From an uncultured bacterium (lineage in GTDB: Bacteria; Myxococcota_A; Polyangia; Polyangiales; Houyiibacteriaceae): a DNA stretch of 64,000 nucleotides. Both the position numbers and the translations under genes were made by a program. The notes beneath the pieces were generated by a model, which was not told the origin of the DNA, ran no database searches, and saw only the letters and a program-made list of their open reading frames with translations. Shown here piece after piece: positions 33,001-41,132 of this stretch (positions within the stretch are counted from its first letter, which is position 1; each line of letters begins with the position of its first letter). The DNA is taken from assembly GCA_938024995.1 (NCBI GenBank), contig CALJDU010000009.1, positions 1 to 64,000 on the forward strand, given 5' to 3'.

Positions 33001-33953
33001 CAGTCGGCGTCCGCGGTGCAGGAGACGTAGCCGCCGTCGTCCCCGCGTCGGTAGCTCGACTCCCACACGTCGTGGCGGTTCACGAAGTAGCTCCGCTCTG
33101 GCTCGACGATGCCGTAGTCGGGGTCGTAACCGTTGCGCTCCGAGACGAAATACCCGAAGCGCTCCATGCGATCGCCGGTGTAGTTCCAGGGCTGGTAGTC
33201 GCTGTCGTCGTCGACCTTGCGGAACGAGTGCCGGACCGCGATCTCAGACGGCGCGCAGTCGACGTGCGTTTGGTAGAGGAGCCAGCAGCTCGGGAACTGC
33301 TCGCCGTCCCAATCGATCATGGTGGGCTCGACGAACATCTTGTTGGTGATGTCGATGTAGTCGACCTCGTCGTCTTGGTTCCGATCGAAGCGCGGCGCGT
33401 CGGGGTCGCTCGGGTCTTCGATGTAGTAGGCGGTCGACTCCGCGCGGATACCGTCGTAGAGGCGCGCGATGATCAAGAACTCGGCTTCCGTGATGAGGTT
33501 CCGCGACCAGTCGACGCGCATGAACTGGCGGTCGTACCACGGCTGGTCGGTGGTGTTCTCGACCAGCACGTTCTCCTCTTCGCCGGTGATCGTGTTGTAG
33601 CTGCGCCGGATGTCGAAGTGCGACTCGATCGCGTAAACCGCGACCGGCGCGCCGGACTCTCCGGTCCCGCTCACGCCCGGTTCTTCACCGTCCTTGATCC
33701 ACTCGTAGCTGCGACGCGCGATGAGGAGATCCTCTTGCACCTCCCACGTGATCTTCTCCATCAAGCTCTGCTCGCCGACGAACGTGTAAGCGATGGTGTG
33801 CGGGACGTCGGTGACCGTCTGCAGGTAGTACCAGGTCCCGTCGAGCACGCTCTTCTCAAGTGCGTTCGGCTGCACGCGGTTCACCGTGTCGGGACCGGTG
33901 TTACAGGAGGTCAACAGGAGCGCAGCGAGCGCGACGCAGAGGAAGCGATGCAT
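30060..33953 (-). CDS. Large zinc-dependent metalloprotease lipoprotein
   Basis: The protein has 1297 residues. A signal peptide with lipobox LTSC (Cys17) is followed by an N-terminal beta region and a zincin domain. HEVGHTLGLRH (about 731-741) is the metzincin-type HExxHxxGxxH motif with three zinc-binding His and the catalytic Glu, and YSTVMDYG downstream is a candidate Met-turn. The overall layout matches very large DUF5117/DUF4953-type zinc-dependent metalloproteases. A Cys pair region near residue 300 (CTADADCGGGGSVC) may be disulphide-bonded. It is probably exposed outside the inner membrane and degrades proteins, useful to a predatory or scavenging bacterium. TAGACT 6 nt before ATG 33953 gives it its own promoter. 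Confidence 0.88.
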   Translation of the reverse strand: MHRFLCVALAALLLTSCNTGPDTVNRVQPNALEKSVLDGTWYYLQTVTDVPHTIAYTFVGEQSLMEKITWEVQEDLLIARRSYEWIKDGEEPGVSGTGESGAPVAVYAIESHFDIRRSYNTITGEEENVLVENTTDQPWYDRQFMRVDWSRNLITEAEFLIIARLYDGIRAESTAYYIEDPSDPDAPRFDRNQDDEVDYIDITNKMFVEPTMIDWDGEQFPSCWLLYQTHVDCAPSEIAVRHSFRKVDDDSDYQPWNYTGDRMERFGYFVSERNGYDPDYGIVEPERSYFVNRHDVWESSYRRGDDGGYVSCTADADCGGGGSVCDEGIARAGRHDARACTLPFRERTVKPIAYHLSERFPEDMVVDAQAVVDDWNEAFVSMVGSLRENECQQNGGSDCAAERTREDGQQAFVMCHNPVLESDHARCGEAGTIARIGDLRYSQLSWVHEPHFGVPLGFGPSSVDPETGETVQATAFNYGAGIEELATYARDLIALINGDLDPDEVISGQNVSRFIEAISERESAVTEADRHVIPLDGSHAHDVNAEMGLNELIRGATTRPGRGEVPRPSSRGELIERGRAAKRAISRGEIFRHEDGRSQARIRNLRDTEIEAMMANPQMRFAAGVDPHAPLTDATLDRASPLRGMDPRRLRAVQRERRRLRATRCVLRATDFGDEGLTGLAQAIRDAVDGGDGTMSWNGVSYSLRASDGGIDYDAVRDMLRHPIFTSTAAHEVGHTLGLRHNFSGSYDSLNYHPRYWELRDDGDMGPRAFDPITEAERAGRIREYQYSTVMDYGNNFVSTDAFGLGYYDRAAIKMGYGDLVEVFTEAADSNEVAWVNFMQLFGWPVAMRSTSFLEGEEITAYPYTEIPGLAGGTDKLSSRADVPYTSLVPDSLLGAEGIDTPLADVDGRPAVPYRFCSDEISDLAPDCMLYDAGADQYESIQSITDTYWNYYLFTNFRRQRVGFDVDPVYDRIYWRYFSKLLYANQDYVFNRGFLDSVFGGDPSLDDFYEREDGFGGYTVGIGAAFSMLSRVIATPEPGNYVEYINWDGSNAYLIDEFFEPEVTLAVPDARFLETTWNFDAGYFWFDQLERAGYYYDKVLALETLTDAQAFFVGEDEAADVRGFAISFHTTFPDATTGLLSSVLSDRFDIFGGRPEDDGSVRYPTIAQLGLGSRSGVPIDPRTGFSVQLFAAIYAMAFIPLSYDHTFTEQARIFVEGGAEAIDLPAGEVVRFENPFTSVTYVAASYKNPAGQELGVGARMLLHAQALLDEGADEQLDLYMDVINLQRTLSWEYGFGI

Positions 33954-33959
33954 CCCGTG

Positions 33960-33965
33960 AGTCTA
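33960..33965 (-). promoter_or_regulatory. -10-like box TAGACT, 6 nt before the zincin ATG
   Basis: On the minus strand TAGACT is followed by CACGGG and then ATG 33953. It is the same hexamer and spacing as at 19048. No clear -35 is visible. Confidence 0.5.
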
Positions 33966-33994
33966 CGGGAGCGCTTCCGCTGTTGATACCCGGG

Positions 33995-34837
33995 TCAGGT
34001 CCCGACATATCGAAAGAGGGCTCGCTCGGTCGCGCTCACGTAGCCGCCGCCGAAGAGGTTCACGTGAGCGAGCAGTGGGTAGAGCTGGTAGAGCGGAACG
34101 CGATCGTCTGCACCTGAGGACAGTGGATACGCTTCCTTGTATGCGCTGAAGACCCGTGGAGAGAACCCGCCGAAGAGGCGCATCATCGCGAGGTCGATCT
34201 CGCGATGGCCGGCGTAAGGAGCCGGGTCGATAAAGCACGGGGCACCGTCGCTGCTGACGTGCATGTTCCCGCTCCAGAGATCACCGTGCAGGCGCGCGGG
34301 CGGCTCAGCATCGCCGACCAGATCGGGGAGCCGCGCGTAGAGTCGCTCGAACGCATCACGGGTGGAGGCGGACAAGAGCCGGCCGGCGCGGGCGACGAGT
34401 GGGCGCAAGCGGTGGTCTTCGTAGAACGTCGCCCAGTCAGTCTCATTTTGGTTTTGTTGTGGGAGCGTCCCGATGTAGCCATCTCGCGAGAAGCCGAAAG
34501 AGCCGGCGCCTCGCGCGTGCAAGTGGGCGAGCGCGCGACCGAGCGTCGCGTCGAAGTTGGGTCGCTTGGGACCGGAGACGACGAGCTCGAGCGCGAGGAA
34601 GCTCGGACCGACCGCGAGCACCTCCGGAGTGGTCACGGCCTCTCCTAACCACGCGAGGCCGTCCGCTTCGACCGCGAACATGTCCTTGGGGGCGGCTCCG
34701 TTGATCTTGACGAAGATCTCGCGACCGTCGGAGAGCGTCACCGCGAACGCGTGGTTGATGTCGCCCCCGGTGAGCCGTCGCGTCTTCGTCGGGGTCGCGC
34801 CGAGCGCTTCAGCGGCGAGCTCGACATGCGGATTCAT
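33995..34837 (-). CDS. Fructosamine/ketoamine kinase family protein
   Basis: The protein has 280 residues with an aminoglycoside-phosphotransferase-like kinase fold. LTGGDINHAF is the nucleotide-loop region, LHGDLWSGN (183-191) is the catalytic loop with Asp186, and FIDPAPYAGHREIDLAMM carries the metal-binding Asp (204). The bacterial family phosphorylates ribulosamines or erythrulosamines on glycated proteins or amino acids, making the Amadori adduct unstable so that the amine is freed. Only 3 nt separate it from the upstream phosphatase gene, so the pair is co-transcribed. Cytosolic, with no signal. Confidence 0.9.
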   Translation of the reverse strand: MNPHVELAAEALGATPTKTRRLTGGDINHAFAVTLSDGREIFVKINGAAPKDMFAVEADGLAWLGEAVTTPEVLAVGPSFLALELVVSGPKRPNFDATLGRALAHLHARGAGSFGFSRDGYIGTLPQQNQNETDWATFYEDHRLRPLVARAGRLLSASTRDAFERLYARLPDLVGDAEPPARLHGDLWSGNMHVSSDGAPCFIDPAPYAGHREIDLAMMRLFGGFSPRVFSAYKEAYPLSSGADDRVPLYQLYPLLAHVNLFGGGYVSATERALFRYVGT

Positions 34838-34840
34838 CGG

Positions 34841-35320
34841 TTAGATCGAGTGCTCGTCGCGGAGGTGGGCGAGCAGTCCAACGCAGCCCGCTTCACAGAT
34901 GTCGAGCACCCGCTCGAAGCCGTCACCGCTTCCGTAGTAAGGGTCGGGGACGTCTGCGTTGGCTTCCGATTCCGGATCGAAACTGCGCAGCAACGAGATC
35001 TTTGCGCGGTCGTCTTCAGTGCGCGCGAGCCGCAACAAGTTCTCGCGGTTGCTCTTGTCCATGGCGACCACATAGTCGTAGCGATCGAAGTGACTCGCGG
35101 TGAACTTCTGCGCCGTGCCTGGGAGCGTGATCCCGCGTCGCTTTGCGGCCGCTTGGGAGCGCTTGTCCGGTCGTTCTCCCTGATGCCATCCGCCCGTACC
35201 GGCCGAGTCGAGCGCGACCGCGTCACGCAGGCCTGCGCTCATCAAGAGTGACGCCATGACGCCTTCCGCGGTTGGAGAGCGGCAGATGTTTCCGAGGCAG
35301 ACGAAGCAGACGCGAACCAT
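34841..35320 (-). CDS. Low-molecular-weight protein tyrosine phosphatase family protein
   Basis: The protein has 159 residues, the normal length. The P-loop FVCLGNICRS holds the nucleophile Cys8 and Arg14 (CX5R), and DPYYG near residue 125 gives the general-acid Asp. Members dephosphorylate Tyr-P proteins; a subgroup related to human LMW-PTP-A acts on protein ribulosamine 5-phosphate. The adjoining fructosamine-kinase-like gene favours a deglycation role. Upstream on the minus strand GTAACC stands 6 nt before ATG 35320 (TAACCT 5 nt), a leaderless-type promoter candidate. Confidence 0.92.
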   Translation of the reverse strand: MVRVCFVCLGNICRSPTAEGVMASLLMSAGLRDAVALDSAGTGGWHQGERPDKRSQAAAKRRGITLPGTAQKFTASHFDRYDYVVAMDKSNRENLLRLARTEDDRAKISLLRSFDPESEANADVPDPYYGSGDGFERVLDICEAGCVGLLAHLRDEHSI

Positions 35321-35360
35321 GCGGAAGGTTACCGCAGTTCAAGATTGGTTCGGCGGTCGC

Positions 35361-36272
35361 TCAGTCGAGGTCGAGCGAGGCATACGCTGTTCGCCACGCC
35401 TGAGCGGCGTCGGCGATGGTCGCGTAACGGTCGGACGGCTTCTTGCGATACATCTTCGCGAGCACGTCCGCGAGTACGCAGGGCACGTCCGCGTGTTCGG
35501 ACGCGAGGGGCGGCACGTTTTGGACCGCGTCGACAAAGATGTCCGCGAAGGGGCGATTCTCGTCGAAAGGAGAGCGTCCGGTCGCGAGGGTCCACATCGT
35601 CATTCCGATGGCGTAGACATCGGTGCGGAAGTCGATGGGCTCGCCAAGGACCTGCTCCGGGGAGACGTACACAGGCGTTCCAACGACCTGACCCTCGCGC
35701 GTGAGTCGCGGGCCATGTCCCCCAATCGAGAGACCGAAGTCGATGAGCTTAAACGCACCCTCTGAGGTGATGAACAGGTTGCCGGGCTTGATGTCACGAT
35801 GGACAAGACCCGCGGTGTGAACGGCGCCCACCGCGCGGAAGAGCGGCGTGATGATCTCGTTCAGCTGCCGGACCGTGAAGACATGTCCAGTTCCCAGCCA
35901 GCGGGAGAGCGGCAGCCCGAAAAGACGCTCCATCGTGAGGTAAGACCGACCGTCCGGGAGGCTGCCCAAGTCGAAGATACGCACCACGTTTTTGTGGCGA
36001 ATCGTAGCGGCATGACGTGCCTCTCGCTCAAATCGAGCTTTGGAAGCCGGTCGCCCGCCGCGAGGCATGATCTTCAGTGCAACAGGACAGTCGCGGCGGA
36101 CGTCCCACGCGTCATAGACGGTTGCCATGCCACCACGCCCAATGACTTTGCCAATGCGGTAGCCGCAGACGACTGTTCCTTCTTCGAGGAGCAGACGATT
36201 TCGTCCTCTTGATTCTGACACTGTCTCTGAATCCACCTCAATCAAGGTAACCCTAAAGGTCATCGACTGCAT
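35361..36272 (-). CDS. Soluble Ser/Thr protein kinase
   Basis: The protein has 303 residues from ATG 36272 (ATG 36263 is the alternative). A kinase domain fills almost the whole protein: IGRGGMATVYDAWD is the P-loop, VALKIMPRGG carries the ATP-anchoring Lys, HRDIKPGN is the catalytic loop, IDFGLS holds the DFG and GTPVYVSPEQVLG is the activation segment end. No transmembrane helix or sensor domain follows, so it is cytosolic and must be controlled by partners. A TTACAT box stands 6 nt before ATG 36272. It is divergent from cinA. Confidence 0.93.
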   Translation of the reverse strand: MQSMTFRVTLIEVDSETVSESRGRNRLLLEEGTVVCGYRIGKVIGRGGMATVYDAWDVRRDCPVALKIMPRGGRPASKARFEREARHAATIRHKNVVRIFDLGSLPDGRSYLTMERLFGLPLSRWLGTGHVFTVRQLNEIITPLFRAVGAVHTAGLVHRDIKPGNLFITSEGAFKLIDFGLSIGGHGPRLTREGQVVGTPVYVSPEQVLGEPIDFRTDVYAIGMTMWTLATGRSPFDENRPFADIFVDAVQNVPPLASEHADVPCVLADVLAKMYRKKPSDRYATIADAAQAWRTAYASLDLD

Positions 36273-36278
36273 CAGCAA

Positions 36279-36284
36279 ATGTAA
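36279..36284 (-). promoter_or_regulatory. -10-like box TTACAT, 6 nt before the kinase ATG
   Basis: On the minus strand TTACAT is followed by TTGCTG and then ATG 36272. It lies in an unusually AT-rich stretch (TTTTTTACATTT). Confidence 0.4.
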
Positions 36285-36324
36285 AAAAGTGTACCCGTCG
36301 GAATTTTCGCCCAGTAGGTCAGAT

Positions 36325-36353
36325 TTGACGGGGAGTTCCCCTACGGCCACTCT
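36325..36353 (+). promoter_or_regulatory. Promoter TTGACG-N17-CACTCT for cinA
   Basis: TTGACG at 36325-36330 and CACTCT at 36348-36353 have a 17-nt spacer containing GGGGAGTTCCCC, itself a short inverted repeat. The leader would be only about 6 nt. Confidence 0.4.
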
Positions 36354-36365
36354 CACCGGTCCGAA

Positions 36366-37649
36366 ATGCTTGAAAAAAGACCAGTACGAACAGCCGTCGT
36401 GATGTCCGTGGGAACAGAGCTCACCCGCGGAGAGCTCGTGAACACCAACGCCTCGTGGCTCGGGGAGCAGCTCACCGCGCTTGGGTTCACGGTCGTCGAG
36501 CACGTCTCTATCGATGACGATGCAGGTCGCATCTCGTCGTCATTTCTGCGAGCCACCCAAGACGCGGATGTGGTCGTCAGCACTGGAGGCCTAGGTCCGA
36601 CCACCGACGACCGGACGACCGCCGCAGTGGCCGATGCACTCTCGGTTCCTTTGAAACGCGACCCCGCTTCGTTTGACCTCATCAAGCGAAAGTACGAGTC
36701 CCGCGGACGTACCTTTCTGGAGTCGAACCAGAAGCAAGCGGATTTCCCCGCCACGGCGACCGTGCTCGCGAACGACGTCGGGACAGCCCCGGGCTTCATG
36801 GTTGATCGTGATGGTCATCTCGCGTTCTTCATGCCCGGCGTGCCCCGCGAGATGAAGGCGATGTTCGCGTCGACGGTGGTGCCGCATATCGCGCCGCTGT
36901 GTCATCGCGACACTCACCAAGAACACATCCGCTCCTTCGGGGTGCCGGAGTCCATCATCGGAGCGCGACTGAGCGATCTCGAAGGCGCGGACATCGAGCT
37001 TGGTTACCGAGCGCACTATCCCGAGATCGAGATCAAAGTGCTCGCGCGGGCAGACTCGGAGTCGGCTGCGGAGCGACGCGCACAAGAGGTCGCCGACATT
37101 GTTCGTGAGCGTCTCGGTGATGCGGTCTTCGGTGGGCGCGACGACACGCTTCAGGGCGTCGTCGGGAAGACGCTGCGCGACAAGGGTCTCTCGCTCGCCG
37201 TGGCGGAGTCATGTACCGGCGGAATGGTCGGGGCGCTGCTCACGAGCGTTCCTGGTAGCTCGGACTACTTGTTGCTCGACGCGGTGACCTACGCGAACTC
37301 GGCGAAGAGCGACGTCCTCGGGGTGGGCACCGATGTGCTGCGGGGCTATGGCGCGGTGTCGTCAGAGACCGCGGAGCAGATGGCGGAGGGCGCGCGACGC
37401 GTGGCCGACGCGGATCTCGCGGTCTCGATTACAGGGATCGCGGGTCCGGGTGGCGGCACCGCGGACAAGCCTGTTGGAACGGTTTGGTTTGGCGTCGCCC
37501 GACGTGACCAACCCACCGTGACCTTAGAGCACCGATTTCATGGGAACCGCGAGCGGGTACGGGTTCGCGCGACCTACGAAGCGCTCGCGTTGATCCGTCG
37601 TTCCGCGCTCGGGAGGTCGATCGTGCCCTCACCTGAGGCCGCTGGTTGA
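36366..37649 (+). CDS. cinA: CinA family protein: ADP-ribose/NMN pyrophosphatase-type and nicotinamide-nucleotide amidase domains
   Basis: The protein has 427 residues, standard for two-domain CinA. The N-terminal MoCF-like domain has SVGTELTRGELVNTN (residues about 14-28) and STGGLGPTTDDRT, the COG1058 pyrophosphatase fold. The C-terminal domain begins near residue 270; AESCTGGMVGALLT is the PncC amidase active-site block and ITGIAGPGGG follows. The enzyme hydrolyses NMN to nicotinate mononucleotide in pyridine-nucleotide salvage; the competence link is historical. ATG 36366 has no clear ribosome site. No recA is adjacent. Confidence 0.95.
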   Translation: MLEKRPVRTAVVMSVGTELTRGELVNTNASWLGEQLTALGFTVVEHVSIDDDAGRISSSFLRATQDADVVVSTGGLGPTTDDRTTAAVADALSVPLKRDPASFDLIKRKYESRGRTFLESNQKQADFPATATVLANDVGTAPGFMVDRDGHLAFFMPGVPREMKAMFASTVVPHIAPLCHRDTHQEHIRSFGVPESIIGARLSDLEGADIELGYRAHYPEIEIKVLARADSESAAERRAQEVADIVRERLGDAVFGGRDDTLQGVVGKTLRDKGLSLAVAESCTGGMVGALLTSVPGSSDYLLLDAVTYANSAKSDVLGVGTDVLRGYGAVSSETAEQMAEGARRVADADLAVSITGIAGPGGGTADKPVGTVWFGVARRDQPTVTLEHRFHGNRERVRVRATYEALALIRRSALGRSIVPSPEAAG

Positions 37650-37696
37650 CCTGCGCCGGTTGACGTCGCGCGTCCCCACGAGTACCGACACACGCG

Positions 37697-38746
37697 ATGA
37701 TTCCGGTCTTCGATCTCGACGCTCCCGATCCAGAAGCTCTGCTTCAGGGCTTCGGTCAGTACGGCCTGCTCTACGTTCGCGGTCACCGCATCGCTCCCGA
37801 TCTGTTGAGCTCGTTTTACGACGAGTACCTCAAGGTGACGGCGCGCCCGGAGGAGGAAAAGCAGACCTGGTCGGGCGCCGACATCTGGTACCAGCGCGGG
37901 TGGACCCCGCCGAACACCGAGACCGCCGTCATCGCGGGTGGGCAGCCGGACTTCAAGGAGTGCTACTTCGCGGCTCCGGTGCAGGTCGACCCCGAGATGC
38001 GCCACCTCTACCCGGAGGTGTACGCGGACAACCGGTGGCCGCGAAACTCGGACGTGTTTCGAGAGAAGTACCTCGCGCTGGGGAAGCGGCTGCATGAGGT
38101 GGGGCTCGCGCTGCTGGACTCGTGCGCGGACGCGCTCGGGATCGGTCGCCGCGTGTTCGTGACCGGAACGTCAGGCGGTCCGCACGTCACGCGCGCGCTC
38201 AAGTACCTCCCGCTCAGCGCGGAGCAGGTGAACCAAGACCACATCGTTTGGGGCGAAGAGCACACAGACTTTAACCTGCTGACGTTGCTGCCGGGGGGAC
38301 GGTTTTTCGATCCGGCTGGCGCGCCGTGCGCGAGACCCGATCCGGACGCTGGGCTTTACCTCCGCACGCGACCGAGCGACGCGCATCCGCGTGGCGAGCT
38401 GGTCTACGGACGGCCGCCGGAGGGTTGCATCGTGGCGCAGGTAGGGCAGCAGCTCGAGATCCTGACCGGCGGAGACCTCCTCGCGACGCCGCACGTCATC
38501 ACCGCCCCCAAACAACCGGGCTACTCGCGGACCTCTATGGCGCACTTCATTCACCTCCACTCCGAAGAGCGGCTCCTCCCGCTGTCGAAGTTCCGAAGCG
38601 AAGAGACGCTCAAGAGCTATGGTCCGCCGGTCCTCGCGGGCACCTACGGGATGAAGACCTTGGTCGATATCGGGCTCGCGCCGCGCGAAGCGCTCGAGAA
38701 GCTCGGCTACCGAAACTACGGGCACGTCGGCCCGGTTCGCGACTAG
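37697..38746 (+). CDS. 2-oxoglutarate/Fe(II) dioxygenase, isopenicillin N synthase family
   Basis: The protein has 349 residues. The N-terminal DIOX_N-like region is followed by a jelly-roll core. EEHTDFNLLTLLPG carries the HxD iron ligands, ATPHVITAP the distal His, and SRTSMAHFIH the RxS motif that binds 2-oxoglutarate. This is the plant-GA/IPNS-like subfamily, which hydroxylates or desaturates small molecules. The substrate is unknown and no biosynthetic cluster surrounds it. It begins 47 nt after cinA. TACCGA lies 8 nt before ATG 37697, so it may be almost leaderless. Confidence 0.9.
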   Translation: MIPVFDLDAPDPEALLQGFGQYGLLYVRGHRIAPDLLSSFYDEYLKVTARPEEEKQTWSGADIWYQRGWTPPNTETAVIAGGQPDFKECYFAAPVQVDPEMRHLYPEVYADNRWPRNSDVFREKYLALGKRLHEVGLALLDSCADALGIGRRVFVTGTSGGPHVTRALKYLPLSAEQVNQDHIVWGEEHTDFNLLTLLPGGRFFDPAGAPCARPDPDAGLYLRTRPSDAHPRGELVYGRPPEGCIVAQVGQQLEILTGGDLLATPHVITAPKQPGYSRTSMAHFIHLHSEERLLPLSKFRSEETLKSYGPPVLAGTYGMKTLVDIGLAPREALEKLGYRNYGHVGPVRD

Positions 38747-38754
38747 CAAGCCTG

Positions 38755-39660
38755 CTAGCGGAAAACATCTTGGTAGCGAAGCGGCTCCGCGAGTGGAGCG
38801 TCCTGCGCGACCCACTGCACAGCGTCGACGATCATGTCGGGCCGGGCAGGTTCGTCCATGCCGCCGAGCGCAGGGTTGGGGCTGAAGAGGAGCACGCGGC
38901 CTTCCCCGTGTCGGGTCGCGATGATCGCGGGTGTGCCGGGCATCTCACCCGCTATCGTACCGTGACGCGCGCTGAACACGTCGTCTTGATAGCGAGCGAG
39001 CGACCGGTAGGGCGGTAGGCCCTCGACCGTGAGCGGCTCGAAGATGGGTCCGTTCGCGTAGTGGACGCGATGCACCTGGCCTCGGGTGTCTTCGATCCGA
39101 ACGGTCTTGATGCCGCGCTGCCAGGCGTCCCCTGACATGTGTCGCCCGGCGACGATCGCGAGCTTGAAGAACTCCTCGCTCCCTTGGAGCGCGAGATAGG
39201 CACCTGCGCACACGCCGATGTAGCCGCCGCCGCGCTCGACGAAGGCCCGCACGCGCGCGCGACCGTCTTCGCCTAACGCGCGCCCTTGGAACGAGCCGCG
39301 ACCGCCGGTAAAGAAGACCACGTCGAGGTCGTCGAGCGCACCGGAACGGACGTCGTCGGGTGTGATCACGCGCGTCGTGATTTGAGGATGCGTCGCAAGG
39401 ATCGCGACGGTCGCTTCGAGCGCGGACCGTACGACCCCTGGAGCATCGAAAATCGCGATTCGCGTTTGTAGTGAGGGGGGCGAGACCTCTTCGGCCGTCT
39501 CGGGAGTCGCGGGCGCGGGGATCGTCGCTGTAGGGACCTTGGCGGGAGTGCGTATTTGTTCTGCCGCGACGGTCGCCTGTCCGCTCTCGGCGACTTGGGG
39601 GCGCGCGCGGGGCTCCTCACAACCGGCGACCAGAGCCAAGACCACGAGCAGGAAGCGCAC
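38755..39660 (-). CDS. Lipoprotein with BPL_N / class I glutamine amidotransferase-like domain
   Basis: The protein has 301 residues starting at GTG 39660. The lipobox is VAGC (Cys14), followed by a Pro/Thr/Ala-rich linker to about residue 65. The C-terminal domain has FFTGGRGSF and GGGYIGVCAGAYLA, where Cys sits at the nucleophile elbow of class I amidotransferase-like folds; ATRHGEGRVLLFSPNPAL is the later His region. It resembles the BPL_N family. Placement outside the cytoplasm makes ammonia transfer unlikely, so peptidase-like or ligand-binding roles are possible. It is convergent with the dioxygenase gene (8-nt gap). Confidence 0.78.
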   Translation of the reverse strand: MRFLLVVLALVAGCEEPRARPQVAESGQATVAAEQIRTPAKVPTATIPAPATPETAEEVSPPSLQTRIAIFDAPGVVRSALEATVAILATHPQITTRVITPDDVRSGALDDLDVVFFTGGRGSFQGRALGEDGRARVRAFVERGGGYIGVCAGAYLALQGSEEFFKLAIVAGRHMSGDAWQRGIKTVRIEDTRGQVHRVHYANGPIFEPLTVEGLPPYRSLARYQDDVFSARHGTIAGEMPGTPAIIATRHGEGRVLLFSPNPALGGMDEPARPDMIVDAVQWVAQDAPLAEPLRYQDVFR

Positions 39661-39727
39661 GCATAAGTGTTGCCTCCCGCCGGGGCACGGTCGAGCGCCT
39701 TCGCGGGAGTTTCTCGTGGTCGTATTC

Positions 39728-39755
39728 TTGTTGATTCGCGGGAGTGGTGTACTCC
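39728..39755 (+). promoter_or_regulatory. Promoter TTGTTG-N16-TACTCC, 6 nt before ATG 39762
   Basis: TTGTTG at 39728-39733 and TACTCC at 39750-39755 are 16 nt apart. Six bases then lead to ATG 39762. Confidence 0.5.
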
Positions 39756-39761
39756 GTCTTC

Positions 39762-41132
39762 ATGGTCGCGCGCGCGACATTGCTGCTGTGCCTCTTTCTC
39801 GCCGCGAGCTGTGGGGATCGGCTCCCAGCAGAAGAAGCGACGCCGGCGGATCGCGTGCGCCAACCGGCCACGACCGAGACGACTGAAGCGCCGGTCGCCG
39901 CGGTCGGTCGGGTTCCGGGGTATCCGCGGATCGACGACGCGCTGCTGATTCGCGCGCCGGAGCAGTACGAACATGTGGTCCCTCGACTGGTGCTCCCGAT
40001 CGGCGAGCGGTTCTCGAACATGCGGTACGAGGCGAACAACCTAACGATGCGCGGGACGCGACTTGAGTCGACGCTCTACGCCGACGACGGGGTCACGATC
40101 GCGCAGCGTTGGCGGGAAGCGTCGGCGGGAACCCGCGGGGTGTTCGCGGTTCGCGACGCGCTCTACAGTCAACAGGACCACCCTATCGCGCACGCTGCCG
40201 TGAGCATCATGATGCCGCCCGCGTGGATCACCGTCGCGGTGCAGAAGGAGCTGCTCGGCGAGTCGGTCGATCCGGTCGTCGCGCCCGCGGTCGAAGACGA
40301 CGCCGCGTGGGCTGCGCTGGCGACCCGCCGCGATATGTTCGGGACGTTCCCGCCGAGCGAGACCCTTCACGCGACCGCCATCCGACCGCGTACCGCCCTC
40401 GCGCCCGAGCGCCTCTTGGTAACGAACGCGCGGCGGACGATCCGGATGCTCGCGGAAGACGCGCAGGCGCTGGTCGACGCGATGGGGAGCGGAGCGGAGG
40501 CCGTCGCGCAGGTCGGGGCCGAGCGGATCGCGCGGTCCGATCTGGCGTACTTCGGGCGCCGGCTACGCGAAGAGAACGTGATCCTCGTGAGCGTTGAGAA
40601 CCCGACGATTCATGAAGTACGTGATGAACACAAAGGGTTTCGTTCGTACTATCGAGAGCTGTCCGCGGAAGCGATCCTGATCGCGAAGCGCGCGGTCTAT
40701 CGCCGACGACTCGAGGACGGCCCGATCGCGCTTGAGCGCTACAACTGCGCGGAGCGAAGCGACCGAGAGCGAGCGGTCGCGATCCTTCAAGAGATCGTCC
40801 CGACCGGATCTCGCGGCCACGATGTTTGGGTGTGGATCAACGGGGGGCTCGACTCGCGCCTCGTCACCGGTGAGAGCGGTGCCCCGCACGCCTGGAAGAT
40901 CCGCGAGCTGGTCGCGCGCGCACCGATCGAGGCCTCGCGCGTTCGCTATCTCTCCAAGCCACATGAGCGCTTCCGCGGCGACGACATCCCGCGCGCGTTC
41001 TTCTTACAGGCTCGGCGCTACCAACGACTCGAGCTTGGGATGCCGGTCGTGTACCGAACGCGCTTCGTTCGTCGGCTGATTCAAGAGGCGCCGGCCTACG
41101 CGCCCGACGCGCCAGTCGTTCCATCTCCGTAA
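39762..41132 (+). CDS. Lipoprotein, unknown function
   Basis: The protein has 456 residues from ATG 39762 (GTG 39744 would place the promoter inside the gene). Lipobox AASC (Cys17) is followed by a Thr/Ala/Glu-rich linker to about residue 55. The body is a single large alpha/beta domain, rich in Arg and Glu, with no motif I recognise; GHDVWVWINGG and RAFFLQARRYQR are distinctive segments. Its 3' end overlaps the convergent STAS-like pseudogene by 37 nt. Confidence 0.65.
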   Translation: MVARATLLLCLFLAASCGDRLPAEEATPADRVRQPATTETTEAPVAAVGRVPGYPRIDDALLIRAPEQYEHVVPRLVLPIGERFSNMRYEANNLTMRGTRLESTLYADDGVTIAQRWREASAGTRGVFAVRDALYSQQDHPIAHAAVSIMMPPAWITVAVQKELLGESVDPVVAPAVEDDAAWAALATRRDMFGTFPPSETLHATAIRPRTALAPERLLVTNARRTIRMLAEDAQALVDAMGSGAEAVAQVGAERIARSDLAYFGRRLREENVILVSVENPTIHEVRDEHKGFRSYYRELSAEAILIAKRAVYRRRLEDGPIALERYNCAERSDRERAVAILQEIVPTGSRGHDVWVWINGGLDSRLVTGESGAPHAWKIRELVARAPIEASRVRYLSKPHERFRGDDIPRAFFLQARRYQRLELGMPVVYRTRFVRRLIQEAPAYAPDAPVVPSP

